Positions 46,501 through 58,330 of a stretch of DNA of 64,000 nt are shown in pieces. Under the pieces are notes generated by a model. The model did no database searches and was not told the origin of the DNA. It worked only from the letters and a program-made list of their open reading frames with translations. The translations under genes were made by a program, and so were the position numbers. Origin of the DNA: Morinoia aosen (Eukaryota > Arthropoda > Malacostraca > Amphipoda > Talitridae); contig CM059568.1 in the NCBI GenBank assembly GCA_030386875.1, forward strand, positions 12,448,316 to 12,512,315, read 5' to 3'. Positions within the stretch are counted from its first letter, which is position 1. The number at the start of each line of letters is the position of its first letter.

Positions 46501-46950
46501 GGCCAGCAGCCGGACAAGACTTGCGTTACAACACCGGCCAGCAGCCGGAAAAGACTTGCGTTACAACACCGGCCAGCAGCCGGAAAAGACTTGCGTTACA
46601 ACACCGGCCAGCAGCCGGACAAGACTTGCGTTACAACACCGGCCAGCAGCCGGACACGACTTGCGTTACAACACCGGCCAGCAGCCGGACAAGACTTGCG
46701 TTACAACACCGGCCAGCAGCCGGACAAGACTTGCGTTACAACACCGGCCAGCAGCCGGACACGACTTGCGTTACAACACCGGCCAGCAGCCGGAAAAGAC
46801 TTGCGTTACAACACCGGCCAGCAGCCGGACAAGACTTGCGTTACAACACCGGCCAGCAGCCGGAAAAGACTTGCGTTACAACACCGGCCAGCAGCCGGAA
46901 AAGACTTGCGTTACAACACCGGCCAGCAGCCGGACAAGACTTGCGTTACA
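43501..46950 (+). repeat. 35-bp tandem array (about 98 units)
   Basis: The unit is CGGACAAGACTTGCGTTACA followed by ACACCGGCCAGCAGC. Three common forms differ at the start: CGGACAAGAC, CGGACACGAC and CGGAAAAGAC; CGGACACGAA is frequent in the left third only. Across each unit junction CCGGC-CAGCA-GCCGG makes a 5-bp GC stem with a 5-base loop, so a hairpin recurs every 35 bp. Units become more uniform to the right, while the left third has more private substitutions. The unit has no stop triplet on the plus strand and 35 is not a multiple of three, so all three forward frames stay open for hundreds of codons (up to 950); these are not genes. GC-rich against an AT-rich background. Confidence 0.98.
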
Positions 46951-47433
46951 AAAGCTAGGGACGTGAGGCAGTTTTTAGACGTTGTTTTTACGCCTCTTCT
47001 TTGTATTTTTCTGAAATTGCAGTTTCAGGAACACTGGTTTATGTACTTGGCTATGAAACATGATGTCACATCTTAATGTATTTTTAACGGCTGAGATGTG
47101 TTCTGTAATTCCGTGTTAATTACTTTACAGTAAGCTTTATTCCAAACTTCATTGTTTGTGCACATTTTCGTGTGCTTTACCTCGCGGCGACTGGTAGTAT
47201 AATTTCTGTACGCAATGCACTTTCTTAAGCAGGCATTTAGCTTCGAGAATCTTAATTTTCCATTAGTTTTCGATTCCTTCACTTGCACAAGGGAGGCATT
47301 ATCAATTGAGAATTGTTTGAAGAAGTTCGCTGATATCTACCGCAACTTGTGCACACGGCAAGAATACATTTAAAATCGCTGCCATAATCTGATTTGTTAG
47401 CTGTCACTTTCCCAAATTACTGCGAGTGAGGTG
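46951..47433. other. No recognisable gene
   Basis: Unique sequence between two arrays. One forward frame from the 35-bp array continues to 47,076 with a non-repeat tail. Confidence 0.55.
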
Positions 47434-47774
47434 TCAATAATATTGTAATTGCGGTCAATAATATTGTAATTGCGGTCAATCATATTACAATTGAGGTCAA
47501 TAATATTATAATTGCGGTAAATAATATTATAAGTACGGTCAACAATATTATAGTTCCGGTCAATAATATTATAGTTCCTGTCAATAATATTATAATTGCG
47601 GTCAATTATTTTGTTATTGCAGGGGTCAATAATACTGCAATTGCGGTCAATAATATTGTAATTGCGGTGGGTCAATAATATTGTAATTGCAGTAAAAAAT
47701 ATTGTAATTGCGGTCAATAATATTATAATTGCATGCAATATTATTAAAATTGCTGTCAATAATAATATAATTGA
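47434..47774 (+). repeat. 21-bp tandem array (about 16 units)
   Basis: CAATAATATTGTAATTGCGGT and variants (ATTATAATTG, TTACAATTGAG, TAGTTCCGGT). Spacing is mostly 21 bp, so the minus strand has a 120-codon frame with NYNIIDR repeats, a repeat artefact. Confidence 0.95.
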
Positions 47775-49979
47775 GGCGCCAATACAAGCGGTGGCACAGC
47801 CCCGGGCACATGACGTGCCAAAATTATGTATTTAATTGCTAACAGAAAATCTATATCGCAAATTCTGATCAAATATTGGATAATGGACTGGAGTGAAGCC
47901 GAATATTCCGTGCAAATATTAGCGCAAATTAAATATCCAAGTAACTGACTTCGTTCTCGTTCTTCCCCAGTTTAAATACGAAGAAATTTTCTCATCATTT
48001 TCACTAAAGCACTGTTAATCTTAAAAATTCTAAATCTCTGACAGTCGGTAAAATTCTCGATCGTCTCTTTTAGACCGTCAAATATTTTGAAGTTTAAAGA
48101 TTGAAAGCGTTTCAGTAAAAGTGACGCGCACTTTCTTCGTATTTTAAACGTGAAAACTAAAACAACTTTGCATGGGCTGCGAAGTTAGAAAAATTTACCT
48201 CAACCACGGCATCTCTCACGATGCTATGTGTATTTCATTGAACAAATGCATTCATTCAAAAATCTAAATCTTAATAGCGGTCTAACTGTTACGCTGTAAA
48301 ATTGCAGAACTTTGATTATTCTTAACTGTATGATATCTTGAGATTGTTGAAGTTTTAAAGCAAATGGCTGAAGGACACGCCTCAAAAAACGGAAGCAGAT
48401 TTTTATTGTTAATACCTCTCATCTCACATGTAATCAACAATGCAAGAACTAGCAAAAATGTGAAGAAAAAATATATGCATTTATAATCCGTATATAATTC
48501 CGCAAAACTTTCTCTGATGTACAATTGTAAGGAACCGTAATTACAACGGTGGAAAATGGGCGCAAGATTTTTGGGGTACCAAAGTCTCGAATGCCTCAAC
48601 GAAATTCTGCAATGTTAGTCTACTGCTCGGTGGACCCGAAGGCAGTTGAGCTATTCGGATTGGGAAGTAAATATCGTGGAAGTGCCACCATGAACACCTA
48701 AACCTGAAATATTTTAGAACAAGTAAATATTTAGCTACGTGGTCAACAGTTTTAAGTCGTTTATTAAATTCTAATCGTTATCCATTTACTCAACAAGGTG
48801 CTTAAAATAACGTTTAGCTGAATTGTTTGCTTCTTAACAGGTAAATTTGTTTAATACGACTTTGTTTATTATTCTCTTTAAATTTCTCTGTATTTAATTT
48901 CGTCTTTTTTTAATATCCATTAATAAATGACGTATTTCTTTAATATCCCCTTTAAATTTTCATATGGTTTCAAAATGTTTTCGGAAACATTCATATTCAA
49001 ATAACTTTTCACTTCATTACTGACAAAAACTGCACGTCATTTGCTAGAAGCCTTCTTGCGGAAGTTTACAATAATTAATTTGAAACTGATCAGTTTTCAG
49101 CTACATTTCCTTGGCTTAGACGGTACAGTTGCAGGGAACACAAAACAGTTCTGACGCACTTGAACTCCAACGCAACAAAGCTTTATACATTTTGCGTCGA
49201 ATTGACTAATACTACCCCGCAAAAATCGGGAAATGACTTTAAAACATAGACTTTGATTGTTAACACACATTACGATAAGAGCCAAATTATTTCCGACGAC
49301 AGGGGCTTCAGGTAAGTTGGATGTTGAAGGGCTTCGATCGATCGGTGATGATCTCTGCTGTAGTGTCGCTCGACATGTGCGGCTCCGTGCATTCTACCTT
49401 CACGGTACTGTAAAATTATACAGCACTCTCTGCCACACGTCAGATCCCATGTTATTTGTGCTCAATTTTCCTACGATGCAAACGTTGTCGGCAGAAAACC
49501 TCTATGTACGTACCAGCGAAGACTACAGGTAGTGCAAAATAATGTATCCATCCTGCGACAGGGGCTTACTCGATCATTTTTTGTTTGTGTTTCACGAGTA
49601 TCTAAGTTTTCTTTAATTACTCCTAATTTTCCTAAATTTAACGTTCATTCCCTTTGATTTATATTTTTAGTTTAGCATCTATGTCAATAAGCACTTACAT
49701 CAAACCAAAATACAAGAGTACTGGGTAGTAAAAGAGTGAGTACGTTTCCATAACGCCGCACAAGATGGTCAGGATCTTCAGTTTAAGTCCACGGTTCCTC
49801 CGCTACCATCTATCAGAATCTCTTTGGCAAAAGGCCGTGGGAAAGCTTTTCAAGAATAAATCCATAATTAAAAATCAGGCAATGTTTTAAATTTGATGAA
49901 ATTCCAGTAAGAAACTATCTCAAATGAACACAGACACCTTGAGAAACGTTACTCTAACGCCTCCAAATGATGGTTTAAA
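47775..49979. other. About 2.2 kb without a supported gene
   Basis: AT-rich unique sequence. Frames at 48,282-48,599 (minus) and 49,257-49,532 (plus, 91 codons) are unremarkable and show no known domain. Confidence 0.55.
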
Positions 49980-50643
49980 TCCTGTATATCTTGATAAATA
50001 GGTACAAGGATTAGTACATTATTAATAAATCCAGTCCAGCTTTGATAAACCCTGTACATCTTTGATAAATCCTGTACACCTTTGATAAATTCAATACATC
50101 TTTGATTAATCCTGTACATCTTTGAAAATTCTGAATATCTCTGATAAATCATGTACATCTTTGGTATATCCTGCATATCTTTGATAAATCCTGTACACCT
50201 TTGATAAATCCTGTACATCTTTGTAAATCCTACGCATCTTTGATGAATCCTGCACATTTTTGTAAATCCTACGCATCTTTGATAAATCCTGCACATCTTT
50301 GATAAATCCTGTACATCTTTTTAAATCCTACGCATCTTTGATAAATCCTGCACATCTTTGATAAATCCTGTACATCTTTAATAAATCCTGCACATTTTTG
50401 ACAACTCCTGTACATCTTTGGTAAATCCTTTACATCTTTGATAAATCCTATACACCTTTGATAAATCCTGTACATCTTTGTAAATCCTACGCATTTTTGA
50501 TAAATCCTGCACATCTTTGATAACTCCTGTACATCTTTGGTAAATCCTGTACATCTTTGGTAAATCCTGTACAGCTTTGATAAATCCTGTACATCTTTGT
50601 AAGTCCTGCATATCTTTGATAAATCCTGAAAACCCTGTACATC
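49980..50643 (+). repeat. 20-bp tandem array (about 30 units)
   Basis: CTTTGATAAATCCTGTACAT with frequent CCTGCACAT and CCTACGCAT variants. A subset of units lacks GATA (CTTTGTAAATCC). A composite TTTGTAAATCCTACGCATCT block recurs near 50,220, 50,260, 50,320 and 50,480, hinting at a higher-order repeat of 60-80 bp or multiples. Minus-strand frames with QDLSKMYRIYQRC repeats are artefacts. Confidence 0.96.
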
Positions 50644-51185
50644 TGGAGAATAGGTATTATGATAAATTTAAAAAAAATCGTCTGCGTTTGATGCCGCAGA
50701 AGCAAACACATGTGATTAAAAGTTTAAAATTTTGCTCTGGAGAAGCAGCGTTTCTTCCTTTTCCTTTCTTTTTAAGTTAGGGAACATAACTTTAAGGCAG
50801 CATTTTGAGTAATGAGTGCTCAAGTTCTCAGAAAGTGTATTAGTGAAGTCTTCGTTCGCTTGCATCCTTTTAATGCTAACGATATTCGAAAGTTTCGATT
50901 CGTTAATTATATTCTTCGATGTAGGAGCGGTCAAGATTTCTGTATGATCATCGCGGAGTTGCAATAGCGTAAGCTGCTAAAACTCACGACGCTTCAAGTT
51001 AATACACAGAATCATAGAACACATTTAATTAAAAAAATGATAGCAAAAATGATACATATGAGTGCAATAATGAGTGCTTTAGAGTTAGAACACTTAGGAT
51101 GAGTTATATTTCCTTCAGATATTTCTACATTTATTCGGACGTCAAGTATTTGCTCACGTTCTTGGCGTCACCTGAATAAATAACT
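50644..51185. other. No recognisable gene
   Basis: AT-rich unique sequence, nothing seen. Confidence 0.55.
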
Positions 51186-51375
51186 GAAAAACATAAATGT
51201 TAAATGGAAATGTTAAAACATGTTTAGTTAAATGTTAAAAAATGTTAAAATGTTAAATGTTAATAAATGTTAACTGGAACTGTTAAATGTTATAAATATT
51301 GAATGATATAAATGTTAAAAATGTTAAATGTAAAAATGTTAACAATGTTGAATGTTAAAATGTTAGATATTAGCA
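51186..51375 (+). repeat. Degenerate AAATGTTA simple repeat
   Basis: AAATGTTAAA recurs more than a dozen times at irregular 8-14 bp spacing. Confidence 0.9.
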
Positions 51376-51502
51376 AATTTCGGTGACTTGAAACATGATT
51401 TTACAGCAGGCACTGCATGATGAAGTTGTCAGGGCAGCCATGGGGCAGAACGCAATATAGATCGTAATATTATTTTAACCTCCATCATAACTGTTCCAGT
51501 AC

Positions 51503-53510
51503 ATGCAAAAGGTGGCACAAGGCCCAACTCCGCAACACGCACAACAGATGGCACAAGGCCCAACTCCGCAACACGCACAACAGATGGCACAAGGCACAAC
51601 TCCGCCACACACACAACAGATGGCACGAAGCACAACTCCGCCACACGCACAAAAGATGGCACGAAGCACAACTCCGCCACACGCACAACAGATGGCACGA
51701 AGCACAACTCCGCCACACGCACAAAAGATGGCACGAAGCACAACTCCGCCACACGCACAACAGATGGCACGAAGCACAACTCCGCCCCACGCACAAAAGA
51801 TGGCACAAAGCACAACTCCGCCACACGCACAACAGATGGCACGAAGCACAACTCCGCCACACGCACAAAAGATGGCACGAAGCACAACTCCGCCACACGC
51901 ACAACAGATGGCACAAAGCACAACTCCGCCACACGCACAACAGATGGCACGAAGCACAACTCCGCCACACGCACAACAGATGGCACAAGGCACAACTCCG
52001 TCACACGCACAACAGATGGCACAAAGCACAACTCCGCCACATGCACAACAGATAGCACAAGGCACAACTCCGCCACACGCACAACAGATGGCACAAGGCA
52101 CAACTCCGCCACACGCACAACAGATGGCACAAGGCACAACTCCGCCACACACACAACAGATGGCACGAAGCACAACTCCGCCACACGCACAAAAGATGGC
52201 ACAAAGCACAACTCCGCCACACGCACAACAGATGGCACGAAGCACAACTCCGCCACACGCACAACAGATGGCACGAAGCACAACTCCGCCACACGCACAA
52301 CAGATGGCACGAAGCACAACTCCGCCACACGCACAACAGATGGCACAAAGCACAACTCCGCCACACGCACAACAGATGGCACAAGGCACAACTCCGTCAC
52401 ACGCACAACAGATGGCACAAAGCACAACTCCGCCACATGCACAACAGATAGCACAAGGCACAACTCCGCCACACGCACAAAAGATGGCACAAAGCACAAC
52501 TCCGCCACATGCACAACAGATAGCACAAGGCACAACTCCGCCACACGCACAACAGATGGCACAATGCACAACTCCGCCACATGCACAACAGATGGCACAA
52601 GGCACAACTCTGACACATGCACAACAGATAGCACAAGGCAAAACTACGCCACACGCACAACAGATAGCACAAGGCACAACTCCGCCACATGTACAACAGA
52701 TAGCACAAGACACAACTCCGCCACACGCAGAACAGATGGCACAATGCGCAACTCCGCCACACACACAACAGATGGTACAAGGCACAACTCCGCCACACAC
52801 ACAACAGATGGCACAAGGCACAACTCCGCCACACACACAACAGATGGCACAAGGCACAACTCCGCCACACACAAAACAGATGGCACAAGGCACAACTCCG
52901 CCACACACACAACAGATGGCACAAGGCACAACTCCGCCACACACAAAACAGATGGCACAAGGCACAACTCCGCCACACGCACAACAGATGGCACAATGCA
53001 CAACTCCGCCACATGCACAACAGATAGCACAAGGCACAACTCCGCCACACGCACAACAGATGGCACAATGCACAACTCCGCCACACGAACAACAGATGGC
53101 ACAATGCACAACTCCGCCACATGCACAACAGATAGCACAAGGCACAACTCCGCCACACGCACAACAGATAGCACAAGGCACAACTCCGTCACATGTACAA
53201 CAGATAGCACAAGGCACAACTCCGCCACACGCACAACAGATGGCACAATGCGCCACTCCACCACACACACAACAGATGGTACAAGGCACAACTCCGCCAC
53301 ACACACAACAGATGGCACAAGGCACAACTCCGCCACACACACAACAGATGGCACAAGGCACAACTCCGCCACACACAAAACAGACGGCACAAGGCACAAC
53401 TCCGCCACACACACAACAGATGGCACAAGGCACAACTCCGCCACACACAAAACAGATGGCACAAGGCACAACTCCGCCACACGCACAACAGATGGCACAA
53501 GGCACAACAA
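51503..53510 (+). repeat. 36-bp tandem array (about 56 units)
   Basis: The unit is ACAACTCCGCCACACGCACA followed by ACAGATGGCACAAGGC. Because 36 is a multiple of three, one plus-strand frame from ATG 51,503 stays open to the TAG ending at 53,602 (699 codons, repeat MAQGTTPPHAQQ, unique tail from about residue 670), and minus-strand frames give Cys-rich CGGVVPCAICCA and Val-rich VPSVVRVAELCF repeats. Unit variation (GGC/AGC/TGC, CAA/CGA, ATG/ATA, CAG/AAG, GCA/ACA) is mostly amino-acid changing in the plus frame, so selection on a protein is not evident. Block duplications: ACAATGCGC followed by a GATGGTACAA unit at 52,741 recurs at 53,245 (504 bp, 14 units), and CTCCGTCAC at about 51,996 recurs at 52,392 (396 bp, 11 units). 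A repetitive secreted or structural protein is a remote alternative. Confidence 0.96.
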
Positions 53511-54540
53511 GGTCGGATCAATACAGTAAAGTTGTACGACTGGAAGAACGCAAGCCTCGAAAGCGTTCGCCCCAACGAACGCTTCGAGGTCGCAAATTTT
53601 AGAAATCATTGAAGAAATTTAGAAGCTCACCTTCAAATAAACAAAATTTTCACGTTGTCGCAGCAGCAAGCAATGTGCTTAAATCATCTAGTTTTTTTTT
53701 GTACTAAAATTTAACTGAATTTTATTTCGATATTTCCAATCAAAGTTGATGGGAAGTGCAAGTTATAAAAGAATTTCGCACAAAAATTCTTGCAAAATAA
53801 GTTTTTTTCGGTCATCATTGTCTCTTAATAAAAAATTTCACTCTAAAAATCATGATGAATTGAACAGAATCTGCGCTACGAACTCATTAAAGATTCTAAC
53901 TGAGAATAGCAAAGCTGGTTGGTTTCTAATAAGATCGTTAGAATGGCGATGAAAGTAGGAATACAGCAGAATGAAAGTACTAATAAAACTAAACTAAATA
54001 AAGTAGTACAACTAAATGAAATAAAAATAACTAAAAACAAAAGCAGCATAAAAGATATTAATGGTCTAATAATGTTGTGATTAGCATAGTGTTCAAAAAC
54101 AGTGAATTATAGCTACTGGTCAATTTACGATGATAAATTTATTTGAAATGTAGCTCATTTAATCCCCGTCGAAAATTCATCCGTTATTTATATTCCATTT
54201 CGAAATTCCATACATGAGAGTAAGGTTATGTTTTGAAAAGATCTAAACGCAAGTTAGAAATGATGAGGTGACCACCAGAAGTTGAAATCTGATGTACTTA
54301 TTTGCAAAGTGCTCTTCTTTTGGCCAAAATTAGATTCACTCACGTTCACTGTGTTAATGGTGAAGTACAAGTCCACATTAACCACATGCTTTAATTTTCT
54401 CATAGATACAAAGAACAGAAACCTTATGAGAAGCATATTCCTGCCAAAAAATATGCTCCCCTGGCTTCTCGCTTTCGAAATTTTGTTACCAAAAATTAGA
54501 AAAGCAAATTGACGCTATTTTACGACTCTGATCTTTAGGA
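53511..54540. other. No recognisable gene
   Basis: AT-rich unique sequence. Frames at 53,746-53,952 and 54,254-54,512 show no known domain. Confidence 0.55.
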
Positions 54541-54845
54541 GAAATGGTTCAGAAGTGAGAGAAATAGTTCAGAAGCGAGAGAAATAGTTAAGAAGTGAGA
54601 GAAACAGTTCAGAAGTGAGAGAAATAGTTCAGAAGTGAGAGAAATAGTTCAGAAGTGAGAGAAATAGTTCAGAAGTGAGAGAAACAGTTCAAAAGTGAGA
54701 GAAATAGTTCAGAAGTGAGAGAAACAGTTCAAAAGTGAGAGAAATAGTTCAGAAGTGAGAGAAATAGTTCAGAAGTGAGAGAAACAGTTCAAAAGTGAGA
54801 GAAATAGTTCAGAAGTGAGAGAAATAGTTCAGAAGTGAGAGAAAT
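54541..54845 (+). repeat. 20-bp tandem array (15 units)
   Basis: GAAATAGTTCAGAAGTGAGA at exactly 20 bp. Variants GAAACAGTTCAAAAGTGAGA recur every few units, indicating multi-unit amplification. Confidence 0.97.
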
Positions 54846-56144
54846 CAAGCCTTGTACTGATATCAGCCCTTGTTCTATTTACACTGCGTAAGTGGAGAAA
54901 TTGGACAGCAGTGAAGAAAATCATTTACTCTGTAAATGCGGGAGAAAATGGAGCGAAAAATGTAATTCCTCTTCCTTATTCATTTTGCTATTATTAAATA
55001 AATAGATCAAAATCCAGAATCAGGGTTTCACCTCGAGATAACACCAAAAACTTTTTGTTTGAATTGATGTGTTGACTTTCATATGAACATTCTGTTAATG
55101 TTTTACTACCGAAATTACAAAACAAATTACATTGTTTTGGAAACTCTTAGCAGTTATTAATAGCATTTTTGTCCAATCATTTCATAGAAGGATATTGCCA
55201 AATGCGATAATAAATCATTAAAGTAAAGATCAATGCCGTCGAAACTCTGAAATTTTCCTGATCTTCCTTATAGAGATTTCTTGATTTCAAATCTGATTTC
55301 ATTTTCCTACTCGGAAAACGAGTAGATATTTATCACGTTTGGAACCACTCGAATTATGATTGGCCAAACACACACCTTCAATTCCAAGACTGAGGGTGGA
55401 TGGGCTTCGCTTCTCCCACTAATGATGGCATCTTTATTTTCTCAGCCATAAAACACGAATAAGGCAACACAACAGCATGTTCTTTTAACTATAACCAAAA
55501 AGACTGTCTCCTGCACAGCCGCGGCTGAGAACGAGTGCGGTAGGAAACAACTTCACTTTATCTCCTCAGCTCAAGCGAGTGAAGTGAATCGCAATGATGC
55601 AGAACGCAGCCCTCGGTCTCCAAAGAATCAAAGTGAAACTTTCCGAGAAGACGCTAGGCAACCGCCAGCTCCATTGGTGCGCTGTACCGAAGTTACTCCG
55701 TTTATTTAGACCAAACCTTCCTCAATTTATCTAATGCAATTTTGGAGACCTTTTCTCTCGAATTTAATACTGGCCACCGTTTGAAAATATTGTGTTTTCT
55801 TAACGAGGTTTAGATTTTGGCGAAGAAAAGCTGTAAACGAATTACAAAAACAATTTTAAATTGTATTCTAAATTTGAGAAAACACGCTTAATTTTACCAA
55901 CTTTAGCTTCGAAAATTCTTGCAGGGAAAACTTGTGCGACTACATCGTTGACACATGAACAAATTATTGCTCATCAATTTTACAATATTTCTTTAATAAA
56001 TGCTCTGATTGATATGTACAGCACAAAAACACATGCACGTCTGTTTAACTATATTGTCAAAACGAGGTGATCAAAATTTCGACCTGTTTTGTCTTTTGTT
56101 GTCTTTTGTCCGTGAAATTTTTTGTTTCACAGTACAGAACTGAT
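54846..56144. other. No recognisable gene
   Basis: AT-rich with a GC-richer patch at about 55,505-55,690 (CACAGCCGCGGCTGAGAACG and following). No open frame of note or promoter arrangement. Confidence 0.55.
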
Positions 56145-56252
56145 CCCAGTTTAACTTTTTTGCCGGAGCATTCATGTTTTTCACCGCCTAATCGATTTAA
56201 TTACTTGGGCGGCAAAAAACAAGCATGCAGGCGGCGAAAAAGTTAGACTGGG
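56145..56252. mobile_element. Palindromic foldback/MITE-like element, copy 4 (108 bp)
   Basis: Begins CCCAGTTTAACTTTTTTGCC and ends GAAAAAGTTAGACTGGG, with centre TCGATTTAATTACTTG. Same length as copy 1. The flanking dinucleotide AT on both sides could be a duplication but is too short to be convincing. Confidence 0.88.
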
Positions 56253-57344
56253 ATGACACAATTTTAGAGCCTCAGAGTATAGTGTGAGCTTTGTGTGAGT
56301 AGAGAGCTTTAAATCTCTCGCACGCACACAAACATGCCTTCCGATTGCACTAGCTACTTGTCCTTGGCAGGCCAGCAACCTTTGCAGCGCGCAATGTTAG
56401 CTCAATAAGCCCACACAAAATAGGGTGCTGACAGCTACTCGAGGCGCGTCTTTAATGTAATGTTACTGACCATGCAAAAAGACTATCAAAATCATTGGAC
56501 CGCACATCTGTAAAAAGCCGCTTTCTAGCGCAAAACATACACGTACTGGTTATTTGCGTGACGATTAATGCTTATGGGACAATATTATTTTTCTATTTTA
56601 CCCTTGGGGCCGGTGCGTTCTTGGCGTGTAACCCCACTACACTGGGGGATACAAATTCAAATATAAGCCCGTCAGTTCGCTCCCTGTTGCCATCTACCGT
56701 TCTAACACAAACTTGTTTATAACCTGCCAACTCCCCAGCCTCTTTATTTTAAAGTTTGTTGTCTATAGAAACTTTTAGAAAGGTGTTTCAACTGTGATGA
56801 CGTTAGAAGTAAATTCTAATGAAAAATTTATGAGGTCGATGAGTTGATAAAATTTTCTGATGGAGTTCACAATTTCATTCCAAGATGATCACAGGATGCT
56901 ATGCTTTTTCGACAGGAATCGAAACACGGGAATTTTAACGATGTCGTAACGCTGATGGAATATATGTACGTCCCCGCTGACATCGTTTCATGTTTCTAGT
57001 CTGATGTACAACTCTTCAAAACGGGAACCGATCGCGGGCCAGACTTAGAGCTTCAATTCATGGAATAAGATTATTAGAGAGTAGAAGAAAAAGTAAACCA
57101 AAATATGCAGAAAAAACGAGTTCATAGTTGAATGAATCAAATTAAAACGAGGTTACCTTTGCAATAGTGGATTTGAAGTAAATGATTCCACGCTACATAC
57201 GAAATGACTAATGAACTTCGTGGTTCTTTGGGTGCGTAAAGGGTAATTCGAAAACGCTCTGGCTTATTAAAACGGTGTCTTCAACAAAATATTACAAATA
57301 TTTAAAATCTAGTGTTAAAAAATTTAATTGTACGCTTCTATTTC
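56253..57344. other. No recognisable gene
   Basis: Unique sequence. A 75-codon forward frame at 56,495-56,722 has a hydrophobic middle but no known domain. Confidence 0.55.
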
Positions 57345-57378
57345 ACTCCTGGCAACCACGAAAGTGGCTGCCAGGAGT
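57345..57378. other. Strong hairpin with GAAA loop
   Basis: CTCCTGGCAACCAC, GAAA, GTGGCTGCCAGGAG: a 14-bp stem with a single A-C mismatch, extendable by an A-T pair, closed by a GNRA-type GAAA tetraloop. It is followed by TTTCTGTTTTT. It could fold as RNA on the plus strand; on the minus strand the loop would be TTTC, so the GNRA feature, if meaningful, points to plus-strand transcription. Confidence 0.5.
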
Positions 57379-57849
57379 TTCTGTTTTTTACAATTTTCAG
57401 TTGCACTGAAACTCAAAGTTTAAATTTTCTTACATGATGTTCTGTCCCAAATTTCATATAATATTTGAACCCTTTTCGTTTTATTGCATGTAAAGACATA
57501 CAATGTTAATTAACGACTATAGACTAGAGATCCATTGAAAATTAATACCATGAAAAGACACTCAACGCTAGTTAAAAGACTAGAGACTAAAAACTAAGTA
57601 AAAACTAATTTCATATAAAAACTATTAAAAGTTACACGCATTTTCAAATGAAAAATATCTGCGTAAAATTTCTATCCGTGGACAACTTCCCTATTAATTC
57701 CTAATTTTTATTGTCTCCAGATTCATTGTATGACGTAAATTGTGGCAGTGAAATAAAGGGTGCTCTATAGAAAGTGTGATAGAATTCTTCTCCAAGATTT
57801 TCTAGTTTTAGTTGATGTCTTTTAAATTTCAATTCACAGTCAAAATTCA
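57379..57849. other. No recognisable gene
   Basis: AT-rich sequence with two similar GACTAGAGA/ACTAAAAACTAA stretches near 57,525 and 57,580. Confidence 0.5.
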
Positions 57850-58330
57850 ATTTTGATTTCTCTCACTGCAAGTTCAACCATGTCAGCACGCAGTTTTATC
57901 CCATCAGTATCCGATTTCAGTTCATTACTCTTCAATTTTATACTATCAGCTTACAGTTTGATACTGTTAGTAAAAAGTTTTATTCTCTAGACATACAGTT
58001 TTATATTTTCAGCAAGCGATTTTATTGTATGAGCCTCAAATTTTAGTACCTTGCTATTTTCTAACTAGTAGACCCCTTAAGCATGCGGTTTGAGCCTATC
58101 AGCGAATGGTTCTATCTTTCAGCTTGGGATTTCAGTTCCTTGCTCTTCGATTTTCTGCGATCGCCACGCAGTTTGATCTTATCGCCATGCGATTTTACCC
58201 TATCAGTTTGCGGTTTCATCCCATCGACGTCCGGTTTTAGTTTCTTGTTTTTCAATTTCACACTCTCAGCATACAGTTTGATCCCATCGGCCTGCTGTCC
58301 TAATTCCTTGCATTTAAGCAAACATCATAA
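57850..58330 (-). repeat. Decayed ~27-bp minisatellite
   Basis: Words such as CAGTTTTATCCCATCAG, CGATTTCAGTTC and CAGTTTGATCCCATCGG recur about 16 times at roughly 24-30 bp spacing. Minus-strand frames read Lys/Asp-rich short repeats (DGIKL, DRVKS, DKIKL), resembling a heptad-type coiled coil, but drift and frame breaks argue for a minisatellite. Confidence 0.7.

Noticed and set aside
43501-46950. CRISPR array
   Set aside because: Repeats are contiguous without unique spacers, there are no cas genes, and the context is eukaryotic. The same reasoning excludes the 49-bp and 36-bp arrays.
43467-47076. Overlapping forward open frames of 410-950 codons
   Set aside because: The 35-bp unit lacks TAA, TAG and TGA on the plus strand and its length rotates the frame, so all three frames must stay open. 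No frame shows codon-position constraint.
49257-49532. 91-codon forward frame
   Set aside because: No known domain and no splice or start context; its length is compatible with chance.
58112-58321. Lys/Asp-rich coiled-coil-like frame on the minus strand
   Set aside because: The heptad-like pattern comes from a decayed ~27-bp minisatellite that extends far beyond the frame and breaks it.
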